Part shown: positions 54,543 through 63,866 of the stretch, one piece after another
How the letters are laid out: each line of letters starts with the position of its first letter
Position numbering within the stretch: position 1 is the stretch's first letter
Origin: Streptomyces sp. NA02950
GTDB lineage: Bacteria > Actinomycetota > Actinomycetes > Streptomycetales > Streptomycetaceae
Direction: 5' to 3'
Length of the DNA: 64,000 bases
Assembly: GCF_013364155.1 (NCBI RefSeq)
Contig: NZ_CP054916.1
Location: 9,454,001 to 9,518,000, forward strand
Position numbers and translations under genes: made by a program
Notes under the pieces: generated by a model
Seen by the model: the letters and a program-made list of their open reading frames with translations, nothing else
The model's database searches: none
Told to the model about the DNA's origin: nothing

Positions 54543-55061
54543 CTACTGGCCGCCGGAAAATTCCCACTTGTTACTGCTGACAGCATCCCCCCAGCTACCC
54601 GGGGTGGAAGTGGTTCCCAGGGTGTAGTCGAACCAGTCCGGCTCGAGCCACGCCCGGGCCTCCAGATACCGGCCGGTGGCCCTGTTCGTCACCTGCCCGC
54701 TCGAATGGTAGTCCCATTTCTGGTAGCTGCCACCATTGCACTCCGTGTAGTACACCTCGCCATCCTCGTTGCTGTCGAGGCACTGATTCGTGTCAATCAA
54801 CTTGATGTTGTCCCCTCGCCGGTCCCACAGCTGACTCCGCGCACCATCACTGCAGTAGCGTGCATCCGCCGCCCACCTGCCAGGGGAGAGCTCTAAGTTG
54901 ATGGCGGAGACACACACATGATCGCCCGAAATCTCCTCCGTCGTCCTGATCCAGGTGTTTTCGGCGGCACTCGCGCTCGGCGCGAGTAGTGCCGCATTGA
55001 CGACTGAGGCGGCGACCGCCGCTAGCGCGACGAAAGATGTCCGCTTGAATTTCTGGTTCAC
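54543..55061 (-). CDS. Secreted ricin-type beta-trefoil protein
   Basis: A 172-residue protein: Sec signal (SFVALAAVAASVVNAALLAP, cleaved after ASA), then a trefoil with RSQLWDRRGDNI, NQCLDSNEDGEVYYTEC and SYQKWDYHSSGQV, the QxW and Cys-loop pattern of ricin-B lectin domains. It probably binds a glycan outside the cell. GTG 55061 has AAGGGG six bases upstream; the longer frame to 55133 is rejected. Confidence 0.82.
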   Translation of the reverse strand: MNQKFKRTSFVALAAVAASVVNAALLAPSASAAENTWIRTTEEISGDHVCVSAINLELSPGRWAADARYCSDGARSQLWDRRGDNIKLIDTNQCLDSNEDGEVYYTECNGGSYQKWDYHSSGQVTNRATGRYLEARAWLEPDWFDYTLGTTSTPGSWGDAVSSNKWEFSGGQ

Positions 55062-55328
55062 GTGTGACCCCTTTGCTCGGTGGTTGGGCAGTTCGGTCCG
55101 GCCGTTTCTGCTCCGGCCGTTTACATCGCTCATGAGTGCGCGTCAGTCACCGTCGGAGGCAGAGACGCAGCCCCGAAGTACAGGGCGTCTCCGCCGGTAC
55201 CCCCGTCCGCGCTGCGTCCGGAGCGGGTGTCCCGGACGCGTGTCCATGCTCCCCGCTGCCGCACCGCGGTCGCATCGGCGAAAATCGCCTATACCTCCCG
55301 GCATCCCGGGCGCTCAATGGTTGAGGGG

Positions 55329-58112
55329 TCAGGGGAGCGGCAGTGTCCGAAGCTGGCGGCGGGAGGTGATGCCGAGCTTGCGGAAGATGTTGCGCAGATG
55401 TGCGTCGATGGTGCGCGGGCTCAAGTAGAGCTGCGCGCCGACCTCCTTGGAGGTGGCCCCGGTGGCCACCAGCCGTGCGACGTGCAACTCGTGGGCGGTG
55501 AGCGCATCGGTCGGCTCGGCCGTCCGCTTGCGTGGCCGCTCGCCGGTGGCGCGCAGCTCGCGGGCGGCGCGGGCGGCGAATGCCTCCGCGCCTATGCCGG
55601 ACAGCATTTCGTGGGCGGTGCGAAGCTGCTCGCGCGCGGCCTGCCGCCGACGTTCGCGGCGCAGCCACTCCCCGTAGACCAGGTGGGTGCGGGCGAGATG
55701 GACCGCCATTCGGCAGCGGCCGAGCCGATCGATCGCCTCGCGATAGAGCGCCTCGGCCGCCGGCCCGGTACTGGCCAGCGCCCGCGAACGCGCCGCCAGC
55801 CCGAGCGCCCACGAGGTGCCGCTGGCGCGGGCTCGCGAACTGAGCCGCTCCAGCGCGGGAGCCGCGCGGGCCGGCTGGCCGGCGCGGACGGCCGCCTCGA
55901 TGAGCTCGGGCAGGGCCAGGTTGCCGTGCTCCAACTCGTCGGAATCGCACGGGCCCGCTGCGGCGGCGAGCGCGGCGTCGTAACTGCCCATGCCGTTGAA
56001 CAGCACGGCCATCGCGTACTGGGTCAGGGTGACCACCGCGCCCTCGCCCCGCTCGGTCGCGTCCTGGACCATCGTCGCGTACAGCTCAGAGGTTTCGGCC
56101 TGCCGGCCACGCCAGGCGGCGAGCAGGATCCTGGTCACCGGTGCCTGCCTGATCGCGGTGGCCTCGGCGGTCAGCTCGGCAGCGTGGGCGAGCTCGCCGG
56201 TGTGCACAAGCACGGCCGCGAGGTAGTCAAGCGCGACGGGCAGCTCGGCCAGTGCGCCGACTTCGCGGGCGAGGCGGACACGGCGGCTGGCCAGCTCGTA
56301 CACCGACTCGTCGTCGAACAGCGCCACCGCGACACGGCTGCCCAGCCACAGCCAACGGCTGCTGTCGTCGTCAGCGCGGGGCTCATGGCCACGGAGCGCA
56401 TCCAAGGCCCGCCGCAGAGTGGGCAGGCTCACCTCGTACCCATGTATGGACCTGGTCACCAGCCCGGCGAGCAGCAGGTCCGCCACCCCTGGCGGGTGTG
56501 GCGGTTCGGGCGCGGCCTGGGCGGCTTCGGCCACCTTGAGCACTCGGCGACCACGGCCGAGGGGAACAGCGACGATGGCCGCCTCAAGGGCTTGCAGGTA
56601 GGTCTGGCGGGCCAGCGGGGCATCCAGCGGGGCGAGCGCCTTGGCCGCCTCCAGCAGCATTGCGGGCACGTCGTTGCCTCTTGTGGCGTGGAACGCGATC
56701 TGGGCGCGCAGCAGCTCCGCCCGGGCGCGTTGCAGCGCGTCCAGCGGTCCGGCCGCCGCGAGGGTCAGCAGCTCAAAGGCAGCGTCGGGCACGCCGGCCT
56801 GGTGCTTGGCGTGCGCCGCGGCCAGCGCCCGGCGCGCCCGGTCGGCAGGCTCGGGCGTCAGCACCACCGCCCGTTCCAAGAACGCGGCCGCGGCGGCCAG
56901 CCCGCCGCGGGCCCGTGCCCGACTGGCGGAGCGCTCCAGCTCCACCGCGACCGTCTCCTCGGCCCCGAGCACGGCCTGCGCGCGGTGCCAGGCGCGGTGG
57001 TCGGGGCCGGCCTGCGGGTCGGTCGCAGCGGCCAGCGCGCCGTGCACCCGGCGCCGGTCGGGCAGGGCGGCGGCCCGGTAGACCGCCGAGCGCACCAGCG
57101 GATGCAAGAACCGCACCCTGACGCCGATCTCCAGCAACCCCCCCGCCTCCGCCGGTACGGCCGCCTCGGCGCCGATGCCCAGATGCTCGGCCGCACCCCA
57201 CAGCAGCGTCACATCGCCGAGCGGCTCTGCCGCTGCGACCAGCAGCAGCAACTGCGTCTCGGGCGGCAGGCTGGCCGACCGGCGCTGGAAGCTCTCCTCG
57301 ATCCTGCGCGGCACGCTCAGTGCGTCCGGCAGCCCAAATCCACCCGCCAGCTTCGCCTGCTCTGCGCTTCGGGGCAGCTCCAGCAGCGCCAGCGGGTTGC
57401 CGCGCGCTTCGGCGAGGATCCGGTCGCGTACCCGCTCATCCAGCGGCGTCCCGACCCCTCTGGCGAGCAACACCTGCGCGTCCACCTCACCGAGCCCTTC
57501 CAAGCCCAGCCCCGGCAGCCCAGCGAACGGATGAGCGTCGCTCGGGCCGGAGCCCGGGTCGCGCAGCGCGAACACCAGCGCCACCCGCTCCGCGTCCACC
57601 CGAAGCGCCACGAAGGCAAGAGTCTGCGCAGATGCTTCGTCCAGCCACTGCGCATCGTCCACCAGACACAACAGCGGCCGTTCCTCGGCGACCTCGGCCA
57701 GCAGACTCAACACGGCTAACCCGACGAGGAACCGATCCGGCGGATCCCCAGCACGCAGCCCGAACGCCACACCCAAAGCGGCCTGCTGCGGATCAGGGAG
57801 CGCACCCATGTGGTCCACCAGCGGCGCGCATAACTGGTGCAAGCCCGCGAACGCGAACTCCATCTCGGACTCCACACCGACCGCCCGCTCCACCCGGAAC
57901 CCCCACGCGGCGCCGCGGGCAGCCTCCAACAGCGCGGTCTTACCGATGCCGGCCTCACCAACAACCACCAGAACGCCGCTGCGCCCCGCCCGTGCCTGTG
58001 CGAGCAGCCCTTCGATCGCCTGACGCTCGGCCTGCCGGCCCAGCAGCACCGCTTGATTCTCCCGTGGGCGCCGGCTGACGCCCGGCCGGGCTGATGCCTC
58101 TTCTGCGTCCAT
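55329..58112 (-). CDS. LAL-family LuxR transcriptional regulator (AAA ATPase)
   Basis: A 927-residue regulator. The N-terminal AAA_16 ATPase has Walker A VVGEAGIGKTALLEA (near residue 44-58) and Walker B LLCLVDDAQWLDE; the middle is a long TPR-like helical region. The C-terminal LuxR HTH is LTAHELHVARLVATGATSKE and LYLSPRTIDAHLRNI. LAL proteins often activate natural-product clusters, but none is adjacent. The start is placed at 58112 (GGGAG just before it); the longer frame to 58250 is unlikely. Confidence 0.9.
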   Translation of the reverse strand: MDAEEASARPGVSRRPRENQAVLLGRQAERQAIEGLLAQARAGRSGVLVVVGEAGIGKTALLEAARGAAWGFRVERAVGVESEMEFAFAGLHQLCAPLVDHMGALPDPQQAALGVAFGLRAGDPPDRFLVGLAVLSLLAEVAEERPLLCLVDDAQWLDEASAQTLAFVALRVDAERVALVFALRDPGSGPSDAHPFAGLPGLGLEGLGEVDAQVLLARGVGTPLDERVRDRILAEARGNPLALLELPRSAEQAKLAGGFGLPDALSVPRRIEESFQRRSASLPPETQLLLLVAAAEPLGDVTLLWGAAEHLGIGAEAAVPAEAGGLLEIGVRVRFLHPLVRSAVYRAAALPDRRRVHGALAAATDPQAGPDHRAWHRAQAVLGAEETVAVELERSASRARARGGLAAAAAFLERAVVLTPEPADRARRALAAAHAKHQAGVPDAAFELLTLAAAGPLDALQRARAELLRAQIAFHATRGNDVPAMLLEAAKALAPLDAPLARQTYLQALEAAIVAVPLGRGRRVLKVAEAAQAAPEPPHPPGVADLLLAGLVTRSIHGYEVSLPTLRRALDALRGHEPRADDDSSRWLWLGSRVAVALFDDESVYELASRRVRLAREVGALAELPVALDYLAAVLVHTGELAHAAELTAEATAIRQAPVTRILLAAWRGRQAETSELYATMVQDATERGEGAVVTLTQYAMAVLFNGMGSYDAALAAAAGPCDSDELEHGNLALPELIEAAVRAGQPARAAPALERLSSRARASGTSWALGLAARSRALASTGPAAEALYREAIDRLGRCRMAVHLARTHLVYGEWLRRERRRQAAREQLRTAHEMLSGIGAEAFAARAARELRATGERPRKRTAEPTDALTAHELHVARLVATGATSKEVGAQLYLSPRTIDAHLRNIFRKLGITSRRQLRTLPLP

Positions 58113-58295
58113 CTCCCGCTCGGCCTCCAAAGAAGGACTACGCGACTCCCGTTCCCCTAGGTGATTGTCGCCTGCATCGGGTGGCCGCGCCGGGCCGGGC
58201 TGGCGTCGCGGACTACCGCGCACGCCGCTGACTTGCACATGCGCCGTCACAGACTGGTGCCCCCGGCGCGGCTCTGACGGCGCCTACAGGAAGAC

Positions 58296-58905
58296 GTGCC
58301 CCCCGTGAGCTGGTCGTATCTGCGGCCGTTCCTGCCGGTCAGTGACGGGCGTTGTGGCCGGTGGCGGCATCACCGGCAGGTGATCGACGGGATCTTGCAC
58401 CGGGTGCGGACCGGAGTACGGTGGCGGGACCTGCCTGAACGGTTCGGTCCGCGGAAGACGGTCTACGAACGCCACCGGCTGTCGTCGGCTGACGGCATCT
58501 GGGAACGCCTGCTGCAGCAGGTCCAGGCCGCTGCCGACGCGGCCGGTGGGGCCGGGCAGACGCGCAAGAAGCCCGACAGCCTGGCCGCGGACAAGGCGTA
58601 CAGCAACGGTCCGTGCCGCCAGTACCTGCGTCGGCGCGGCATCCGCCACGTCATCCCCGAGAAGACTGACAGCCAGGCCGCCTACGCAAAGGCTCACGCG
58701 GCGGACGGCCACCCGGCTTCGACAAGGAGCGGTACAAGAAGCACAACACCGTCGAGCGGGCGATCCACAAACTGAAACAGTCCCGAGCCGTGGCCAGCCG
58801 ATACGACAAGCGCGGCTATGTCTGTCTCGGCACCATCACCGCCGCAGCCACCCACCGTCATCCGGCTGGCTCCGCACATGATCGCCCGGACAGCTCCTAG
58901 CCGCC
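58296..58905 (+). pseudogene. IS5-type transposase with the catalytic core deleted
   Basis: The N-terminal part (VSWSYLRPFLPVSDGRCGRW, GVRWRDLPERFGPRKTVYER) joins directly to KKPDSLAADKAYSNGPCRQY and IRHVIPEKTDSQAAY. The stretch with the first catalytic Asp is missing. After another shift, NTVERAIHKLKQSRAVASRY ends it. It is dead. Confidence 0.75.
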
Positions 58906-59147
58906 GGACGCGGGTCGCGGTGTGGCTGGGCTTCCTGCTGGGGATCGCGGTCTCGCTGGCGGCCAATTTCGCCGCTGCCCCCGTCGCTGGACTGGCAACC
59001 GATCGTGGTGGCGGGCTGGCCGCCGGTCGCACTGATGCTCTCGGTGGAACTGCTCACTCATCGTCAGCGTTCGCGTGAGGCTGCCGAGAGTCGGCCGGAG
59101 GTCTCGGAGGGACGTCTCGGCGCGGGCGCGAGGCCCGACAACGAGAA
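58906..59147 (+). pseudogene. DUF2637 / SpdB-like membrane protein remnant
   Basis: RTRVAVWLGFLLGIAVSLAA then, in another frame, VVAGWPPVALMLSVELLTHR. This matches the membrane part of DUF2637 proteins found in Streptomyces integrative and conjugative elements, where Spd proteins aid DNA spread. A shift lies near 58985. Confidence 0.55.
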
Positions 59148-59221
59148 GGTGATCACTCTCGCCCAGAAATCGGGACTCCCGTTCGATCGACAAGTCTCAA
59201 GATCGATACGACAACAGCTAC
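59148..59221. repeat. Solo end of the copy-2-type IS5 element
   Basis: The reverse complement from 59221 reads GTAGCTGTTGTCGTATCGAT then CTTGAG, close to the right end of the element at 53134 (GTGGCTGTTGTCGTTCCGAT then CTTGAG). The upstream GACTCCCGTTCGA also matches. It is bordered by TGA (59222-59224), a TNA-type site. The rest of the element is gone. Confidence 0.8.
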
Positions 59222-62200
59222 TGAGGTGAGGTAGCGGGCGGTTTCGGGATCGTAGTAGCGGAAGTGGTTGTAGTTTAGGCCGGTTTCGGGGTCGGCGTAT
59301 TGGCCGGGGAAGCGTAGGGGGCAGTCGACGCTCCCCTCACCGACGGGTGGGGCGGGGAGGGGGGTGCCCCAGAGGGTGGTGCGGTGTTGCCAGGCCAAAC
59401 GGCCGTCGGGGGTGAGGAGTTCGGTGGGTGTGCCGACTGTGTCGGTGACGACGGCGTAGTGGCGGGTGGTGCCCAGGTCGCGGTGAGTTTGGGTCAGAGG
59501 GCTGTGGCTGTCGGGGCTGTAGTTCCAGGTGGTGGTGGCACCATCGCGGGTGGCCTGCTCGGCGAGGCGGGTGCCGTCCCAGGTGAAGGTCAGGGGTGTT
59601 CCGTCCGGGCTGGTTTTCGTGAGGCGGCGCCCCAGGGGGTCGTAGGTGTACGTCCACTCCTCGCCGAGCGGAGTGGTGGTCTTGGTGAGCTGGTCCTGTG
59701 CGTTCCAGGTGTAGGTCCAGGAGCGAGTTTGACCGCTGGGGAGTTTGCGGGCTTTGCGGATGAGGCGACCGGCGGCGTCGTGTTCGTAGGTGGTGCGGCC
59801 CGCACGGCGGATGAGGGTGCCGCTGTATGCCCGGTCGCCCTCTGAGTGATGTGCTGGGGCTGTGGCGTGGGTTTGGTTGCCGGCTGTGTCGTAGGTGTAG
59901 GTCTCGGACCATCCGTGAGCTTGCACGCCGGTGACGCGACCTGTCGGTCCGAGGGCGAAGTGCCGGGTGCCGGTGGTCAGCTCGCGAATCTTGGTGACGT
60001 AGCCGTCGGGACGGTAGGTGTAGGTGCGGTGTTGGAGAAGGTGATCCGGGGAGGAGATTGACTGGGCCGCCAGGCGTTCCGTTGAATCCCACGCCTGGGT
60101 GAGGGTGGCAGCTCCCATGGCCCGCTGAGTTTCGCGGCCCGCCGCGTCGTGGGTGAAGGTGAGGGTGTTGTCGGCGGTGGTGAGGGTTGCGGGGCGGCCT
60201 GTGGGGTCGTAGGTCCAAGTGGAGATCAGGCCGGAGGGCATGGAACGGTGGGTCTGGTGGCCCGCCGCGTCGTAGCCGTAGGTCGTGGTGCGGCCGTTCA
60301 CGGTCTCCGCGATCAGGCGGCCCAACTGGTCGCGTTCCACTACCAGTTCGGCATCCGCGTTTGTGGCGCGGATGAGGGCGCCGTGGGCGTCGTAGGCGTA
60401 GGTCGTTTCTTCACCGGTGGTCTCGTCCCGCTGGGTGATGGGCTGTCCCGCTGAGTCGAGGGTGTAGCGGATGGTTTGGCCGAGTGGGTTGGATTGGGCT
60501 GTGAGGTGGCCCGCGGCGTCGTGTTCGTAGGTGCGGGTGCAACCGTTGAAGTCGGTTTCGGAGGTGAGCCGTCCGGCCCCGTCGTAGGTGTAGGTCCAGG
60601 TCAGGCCCTGAGGGTTGGTGACGGTGGTCAGCCGCAGTTCGGTGTCGTAGCCAAAGGCGTACTGCGCGCCGTCGGGGCCGGTATGGGTGGCGGGCCGGTC
60701 GAAGTGGGTGTGGGTGTAGGTGGTGGTGTGTCCTGCCTGGTCGGTGTGGCGGGCGAGGTTGCCTTCGGTGTCCCACTTCCACACCTCGCGGCTGCCGTCC
60801 GGCCCCTCGTGCCAGGCGGGCTCGCCCTCGACGGTCCAGCCGTGCCGGGTGGTGTTGCCCAGGGGGTCGGTGACGGCGGTGACCAGCCCGTGTGGGCCTC
60901 TGCGGACGCGGGTGGTGTTGCCCAAGGGGTCGGTAACGGCCATGGGGAGGCCAGCGGCGTTGGTGGTGACCTGGGTGGTGTGGCCGAGAGCGTCGGTGAT
61001 CTCTGACAGGTGCCCGGACTCGTTGTCGCTGTAGTGGGTGGTGGCGCCGGTGGGATCGGTAACGGAAGTGCAGCCCCCACGGTCGTTGTAGGTGTAGCGC
61101 CAGGTCGCACCGCCGGGCTCGCGGATCTCCGCGGGGAGGTCCTGGCCGCCGTAGGCGGCCTCCGTCACGGTGCCGTCGGGGCGTTCGACGGCGATCAGGC
61201 GGTCGAGGTCGTCGTAACGGTAGCGGGTGGTGTGCCCCAACGGGTCGGTGACCGCGACGCGATGGCGGTTGTTGGCGTCCCACTCGGTGTGGGTGGTGTT
61301 GCCCAGCGGGTCGGTCTCCGCGATGACCCGGTATGCCTCGTTGCAGACATAGGTGGTCGTATTACCGAGGGAGTCGGTGTAGCGGTTGGTGCGGCTATGG
61401 GGGTCGTAGTGCATACGGCCGGAGAGGATGCCGTCCGGGCCGATGCCCCGCAGGACACGGCCGCGATGGTCGTAGACATACGCATAGGTCGTGCCGTTGC
61501 GGTCCGTCCACGAGGTGATGCGACGCGCGTCGTCGTACTGGAAACGCAGCGGAAGTCCGGTGGAGTTGATGACCTCGCTCAGGTCTCCGGCCTCGCTGTA
61601 GCCGTATGAGATCAGCGTGGTGCTGCGCTGATGCTCTGCACCATGGAGCAACCGTAGGGCGGTGATGCGCAGCAGCTGCGGGTCGGTGTCGATGGCGATG
61701 CGGTAGCCGCCGGAGTGGTTGATCTCCGTCGGCGCGCCCTGCTCGTCGTAGGTGATGGTGATGCGGTCGCCGTCGCCGGTGCGGTCGGTGATCGCCGTGA
61801 GGGCGAGCTCGCGGCCGGCTGCCGGGAGTGGTGCGAAGTGGAGACTGCGGTTGTGCTCGGGGGCGGTGATGGTGAACGTGCCGTCCGGTTTCCCGTCCCA
61901 GCACAGCGGCCAGCGAGGACCGGCGACGGGAAGGGTGGGGACGTCGGGCTCGGGGACCGGGTAGGCCAGGATCATGCCGTCGTCGGTGATGTAGACGACG
62001 CCCTCGTCGTCGATCTCCAGGCGCTGGTCGAGGGTGCCCGCCCAGGTGCGGCCGAACCAGCCGCCACACGGGTGCCCGGAAACGTAGTGCCGCTCCAGCA
62101 CCAGAGGCAGCACACCGGGCAGGGTGACGTCAGTGGCGGACATGACCATCTCGCCGGTGGCCACATCGATCGGCTCACCCTTCTTGGGCCGCTCGCCGTT

Positions 62201-63205
62201 GGGGTTGTTCTTGTCGTCCGGGTCGCTGTTCTTCCGCTTGCGGGCGCTGCCGTCGCGGCCGAGGGCGCGTTCACGGTTGAGGAGGCGTTGTGCGGCGGTC
62301 TTTGCCACTTTGCTGCCGTACCGGAAGGTGCCGGTGGCGCCGCCGGTGGCCAGCGCCAGCAGCAGCCCGGCCGTGAGCTGTCCGGAGGCGCGGGCGGGGT
62401 TGCGCTGCCATTCCTCCCAGTCGAGGGCGGCCTTGGCGAACTCCTTGGGATGGGCGGCGGCGTAGGCGGCCCCATCAACAGTGTTGGCCAGCTGCAGCCC
62501 CGCGCCTCCGACGCCATCGTGCAGGAGGTCGTCGAGGCCTTCGTACCGGTCGTAGAGGAAGTCGCCGGCTCCGTCGCCGAAATCCCCGAGCTTTTGCTTG
62601 AACCAGTCCAGGCCCTCGGGGGCCGGGGGCTTGTCCGGGGCCTTCTCCTTGGCGGTGTCGAGTTTGCGCTTGGCCGCGTCGACGACGAGCTTGAGCTCCG
62701 CCTCCAGCTTGTCCAGGCGCTTGTAGCAGCCCTCCAGCGCAGCCATCCCCGGATCGTCCTCCGGTGGCTTCTCCGGCAGGGGATCGTCCTTACGGTCTGA
62801 CGCCTCGCTGTAATCCTTCCAACTCTGCCAGTGGCGCTTCGACGCCGCCCGCGCATCATCAGCGTCGTCGATGATCGGCTTGACGCGCTTCTGCACCGAC
62901 CGCAGCTTCGCCGCGTAGGAGTCCAGCGCACTCGCGGCGGAGGTGAAGTACTTCTTGGCCGAGCCCAGTTCTTTGGGCAGCTTCTCCGTCGCACCCTGGA
63001 AGTTCTCCGACGCCGCGCCGGTCCAGTTCATCAGGGACAGGACATCGAGCTGATCCACCCCGTCCTGGAACGCGCCCGCATAGGCGCGGAGTTTGACCGC
63101 CAAGTCCTCGACTTTGCGAGGGCTGCCGGGGATGACGTCGGAGGGTTTGGCGTTGAGGGGTATGCGCTCGGTCGTGCCGCCCTCGGTCGCGTCCTTCTGG
63201 GTCAC
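59153..63205 (-). CDS. RHS-repeat polymorphic toxin core, C-terminal toxin replaced by an IS end
   Basis: A 1350-residue protein. The N-terminal helical WXG/LXG-like part (LDVLSLMNWTGAASENFQGA) is followed by a DUF6531 domain (KGEPIDVATGEMVMSATDVT) and about 25 YD repeats (TTTYTHTHFDRPATHTGPDG, LTFTWDGTRLAEQATRDG). The RHS core closes at DPETGLNYNHFRYYDPETAR. Native sequence ends at YLT (59225); the last 24 residues come from the IS remnant. The toxin tip and immunity gene are missing. GTG 63205 overlaps the partner's stop by 4 bases. It was probably secreted through an ESX/type VII-like route. Confidence 0.9.
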   Translation of the reverse strand: MTQKDATEGGTTERIPLNAKPSDVIPGSPRKVEDLAVKLRAYAGAFQDGVDQLDVLSLMNWTGAASENFQGATEKLPKELGSAKKYFTSAASALDSYAAKLRSVQKRVKPIIDDADDARAASKRHWQSWKDYSEASDRKDDPLPEKPPEDDPGMAALEGCYKRLDKLEAELKLVVDAAKRKLDTAKEKAPDKPPAPEGLDWFKQKLGDFGDGAGDFLYDRYEGLDDLLHDGVGGAGLQLANTVDGAAYAAAHPKEFAKAALDWEEWQRNPARASGQLTAGLLLALATGGATGTFRYGSKVAKTAAQRLLNRERALGRDGSARKRKNSDPDDKNNPNGERPKKGEPIDVATGEMVMSATDVTLPGVLPLVLERHYVSGHPCGGWFGRTWAGTLDQRLEIDDEGVVYITDDGMILAYPVPEPDVPTLPVAGPRWPLCWDGKPDGTFTITAPEHNRSLHFAPLPAAGRELALTAITDRTGDGDRITITYDEQGAPTEINHSGGYRIAIDTDPQLLRITALRLLHGAEHQRSTTLISYGYSEAGDLSEVINSTGLPLRFQYDDARRITSWTDRNGTTYAYVYDHRGRVLRGIGPDGILSGRMHYDPHSRTNRYTDSLGNTTTYVCNEAYRVIAETDPLGNTTHTEWDANNRHRVAVTDPLGHTTRYRYDDLDRLIAVERPDGTVTEAAYGGQDLPAEIREPGGATWRYTYNDRGGCTSVTDPTGATTHYSDNESGHLSEITDALGHTTQVTTNAAGLPMAVTDPLGNTTRVRRGPHGLVTAVTDPLGNTTRHGWTVEGEPAWHEGPDGSREVWKWDTEGNLARHTDQAGHTTTYTHTHFDRPATHTGPDGAQYAFGYDTELRLTTVTNPQGLTWTYTYDGAGRLTSETDFNGCTRTYEHDAAGHLTAQSNPLGQTIRYTLDSAGQPITQRDETTGEETTYAYDAHGALIRATNADAELVVERDQLGRLIAETVNGRTTTYGYDAAGHQTHRSMPSGLISTWTYDPTGRPATLTTADNTLTFTHDAAGRETQRAMGAATLTQAWDSTERLAAQSISSPDHLLQHRTYTYRPDGYVTKIRELTTGTRHFALGPTGRVTGVQAHGWSETYTYDTAGNQTHATAPAHHSEGDRAYSGTLIRRAGRTTYEHDAAGRLIRKARKLPSGQTRSWTYTWNAQDQLTKTTTPLGEEWTYTYDPLGRRLTKTSPDGTPLTFTWDGTRLAEQATRDGATTTWNYSPDSHSPLTQTHRDLGTTRHYAVVTDTVGTPTELLTPDGRLAWQHRTTLWGTPLPAPPVGEGSVDCPLRFPGQYADPETGLNYNHFRYYDPETARYLTSVAVVVSILRLVDRTGVPISGRE

Positions 63206-63759
63206 GCGGTCACTCCCTTGGATCCGCCGTCGACTTCCCAGCCGCCGTCGTAGCGCAGCCGCGGGTTGGTGGGCACGTCTCCGGTGTAGGTGCCGTCGTC
63301 ATCGTCGTCGAGCCACGGCTCCTTGTAGATCTCCGGTGGCGGGTCGAACTTGGGCCGGTAGCCGTCCTTCCATGCCTTCATGCCCCTTTCACCGAAGGGG
63401 AGTTTGGCCATGTTGTCCTCGGTCGGCGCGAAGTCCTTGATACGCAGCAGGTCGGCCAGCATGTAGGCGGCGATCACCTGCCGGAGGGTCTGCACCACAG
63501 TGTCCGCGTGTTCGGCCACCCGGCCCATACCGAAGCCCCAGGAATGGAGCATCTTCTCCGAGGAGTCACAGATGTCGAAGTCGGCCGAGTTCCCGATGCC
63601 ATCGGCCAGTGCCATCCAATCCTTCTTGATCTTCCGCGCGGCGACGACCGACTCCTCCAGCGGCGCCAGCACCTTACGCACCGAAGCGATCTCAACCCGA
63701 TAGCCTTCACCCGGCTTCGGACCATCCGCCCCCGAACCACCCTTGTCATGCCCCGACAT
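63202..63759 (-). CDS. ESX-like partner of the RHS protein
   Basis: A 185-residue, mostly helical protein: VEIASVRKVLAPLEESVVAA, then DWMALADGIGNSADFDICDS and a C-terminal acidic, Pro-rich tail. It resembles WXG100-like partners encoded just before RHS toxins in Streptomyces. ATG 63759; the upstream gene overlaps by 14 bases and the RHS start overlaps its stop (GTGA). Confidence 0.75.
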   Translation of the reverse strand: MSGHDKGGSGADGPKPGEGYRVEIASVRKVLAPLEESVVAARKIKKDWMALADGIGNSADFDICDSSEKMLHSWGFGMGRVAEHADTVVQTLRQVIAAYMLADLLRIKDFAPTEDNMAKLPFGERGMKAWKDGYRPKFDPPPEIYKEPWLDDDDDGTYTGDVPTNPRLRYDGGWEVDGGSKGVTA

Positions 63760-63853
63760 CGGATTGCTCCCCCCGCTCCCCGTTCACCCGCAAGAACTCC
63801 ACATCCAGGACGAACGTCCGCGGCCCCAGCGGATCCACCACCGCCCGCGTCCC
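63746..63853 (-). pseudogene. C-terminal tail of a gene upstream of the ESX partner
   Basis: VVDPLGPRTFVLDVEFLRVN, then GERGEQSDVGA and TGA at 63748-63746. It was probably the first gene of the ESX/RHS operon; its 5' part was removed by the IS5 end at about 63853. The family is unknown. Confidence 0.5.
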
Positions 63854-63866
63854 CTTAGACGCCGTT

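Noticed and set aside
55080..57719. 879-codon plus-strand open frame opposite the LAL regulator
   Set aside because: It is the antisense shadow of a GC-rich gene: low-complexity Arg/Gly/Gln composition, no homology, and it overlaps a convincing AAA-LuxR protein fully.
61715..62800. 361-codon plus-strand frame opposite the RHS gene
   Set aside because: Gly/Val-rich shadow of the RHS repeats with no family features.
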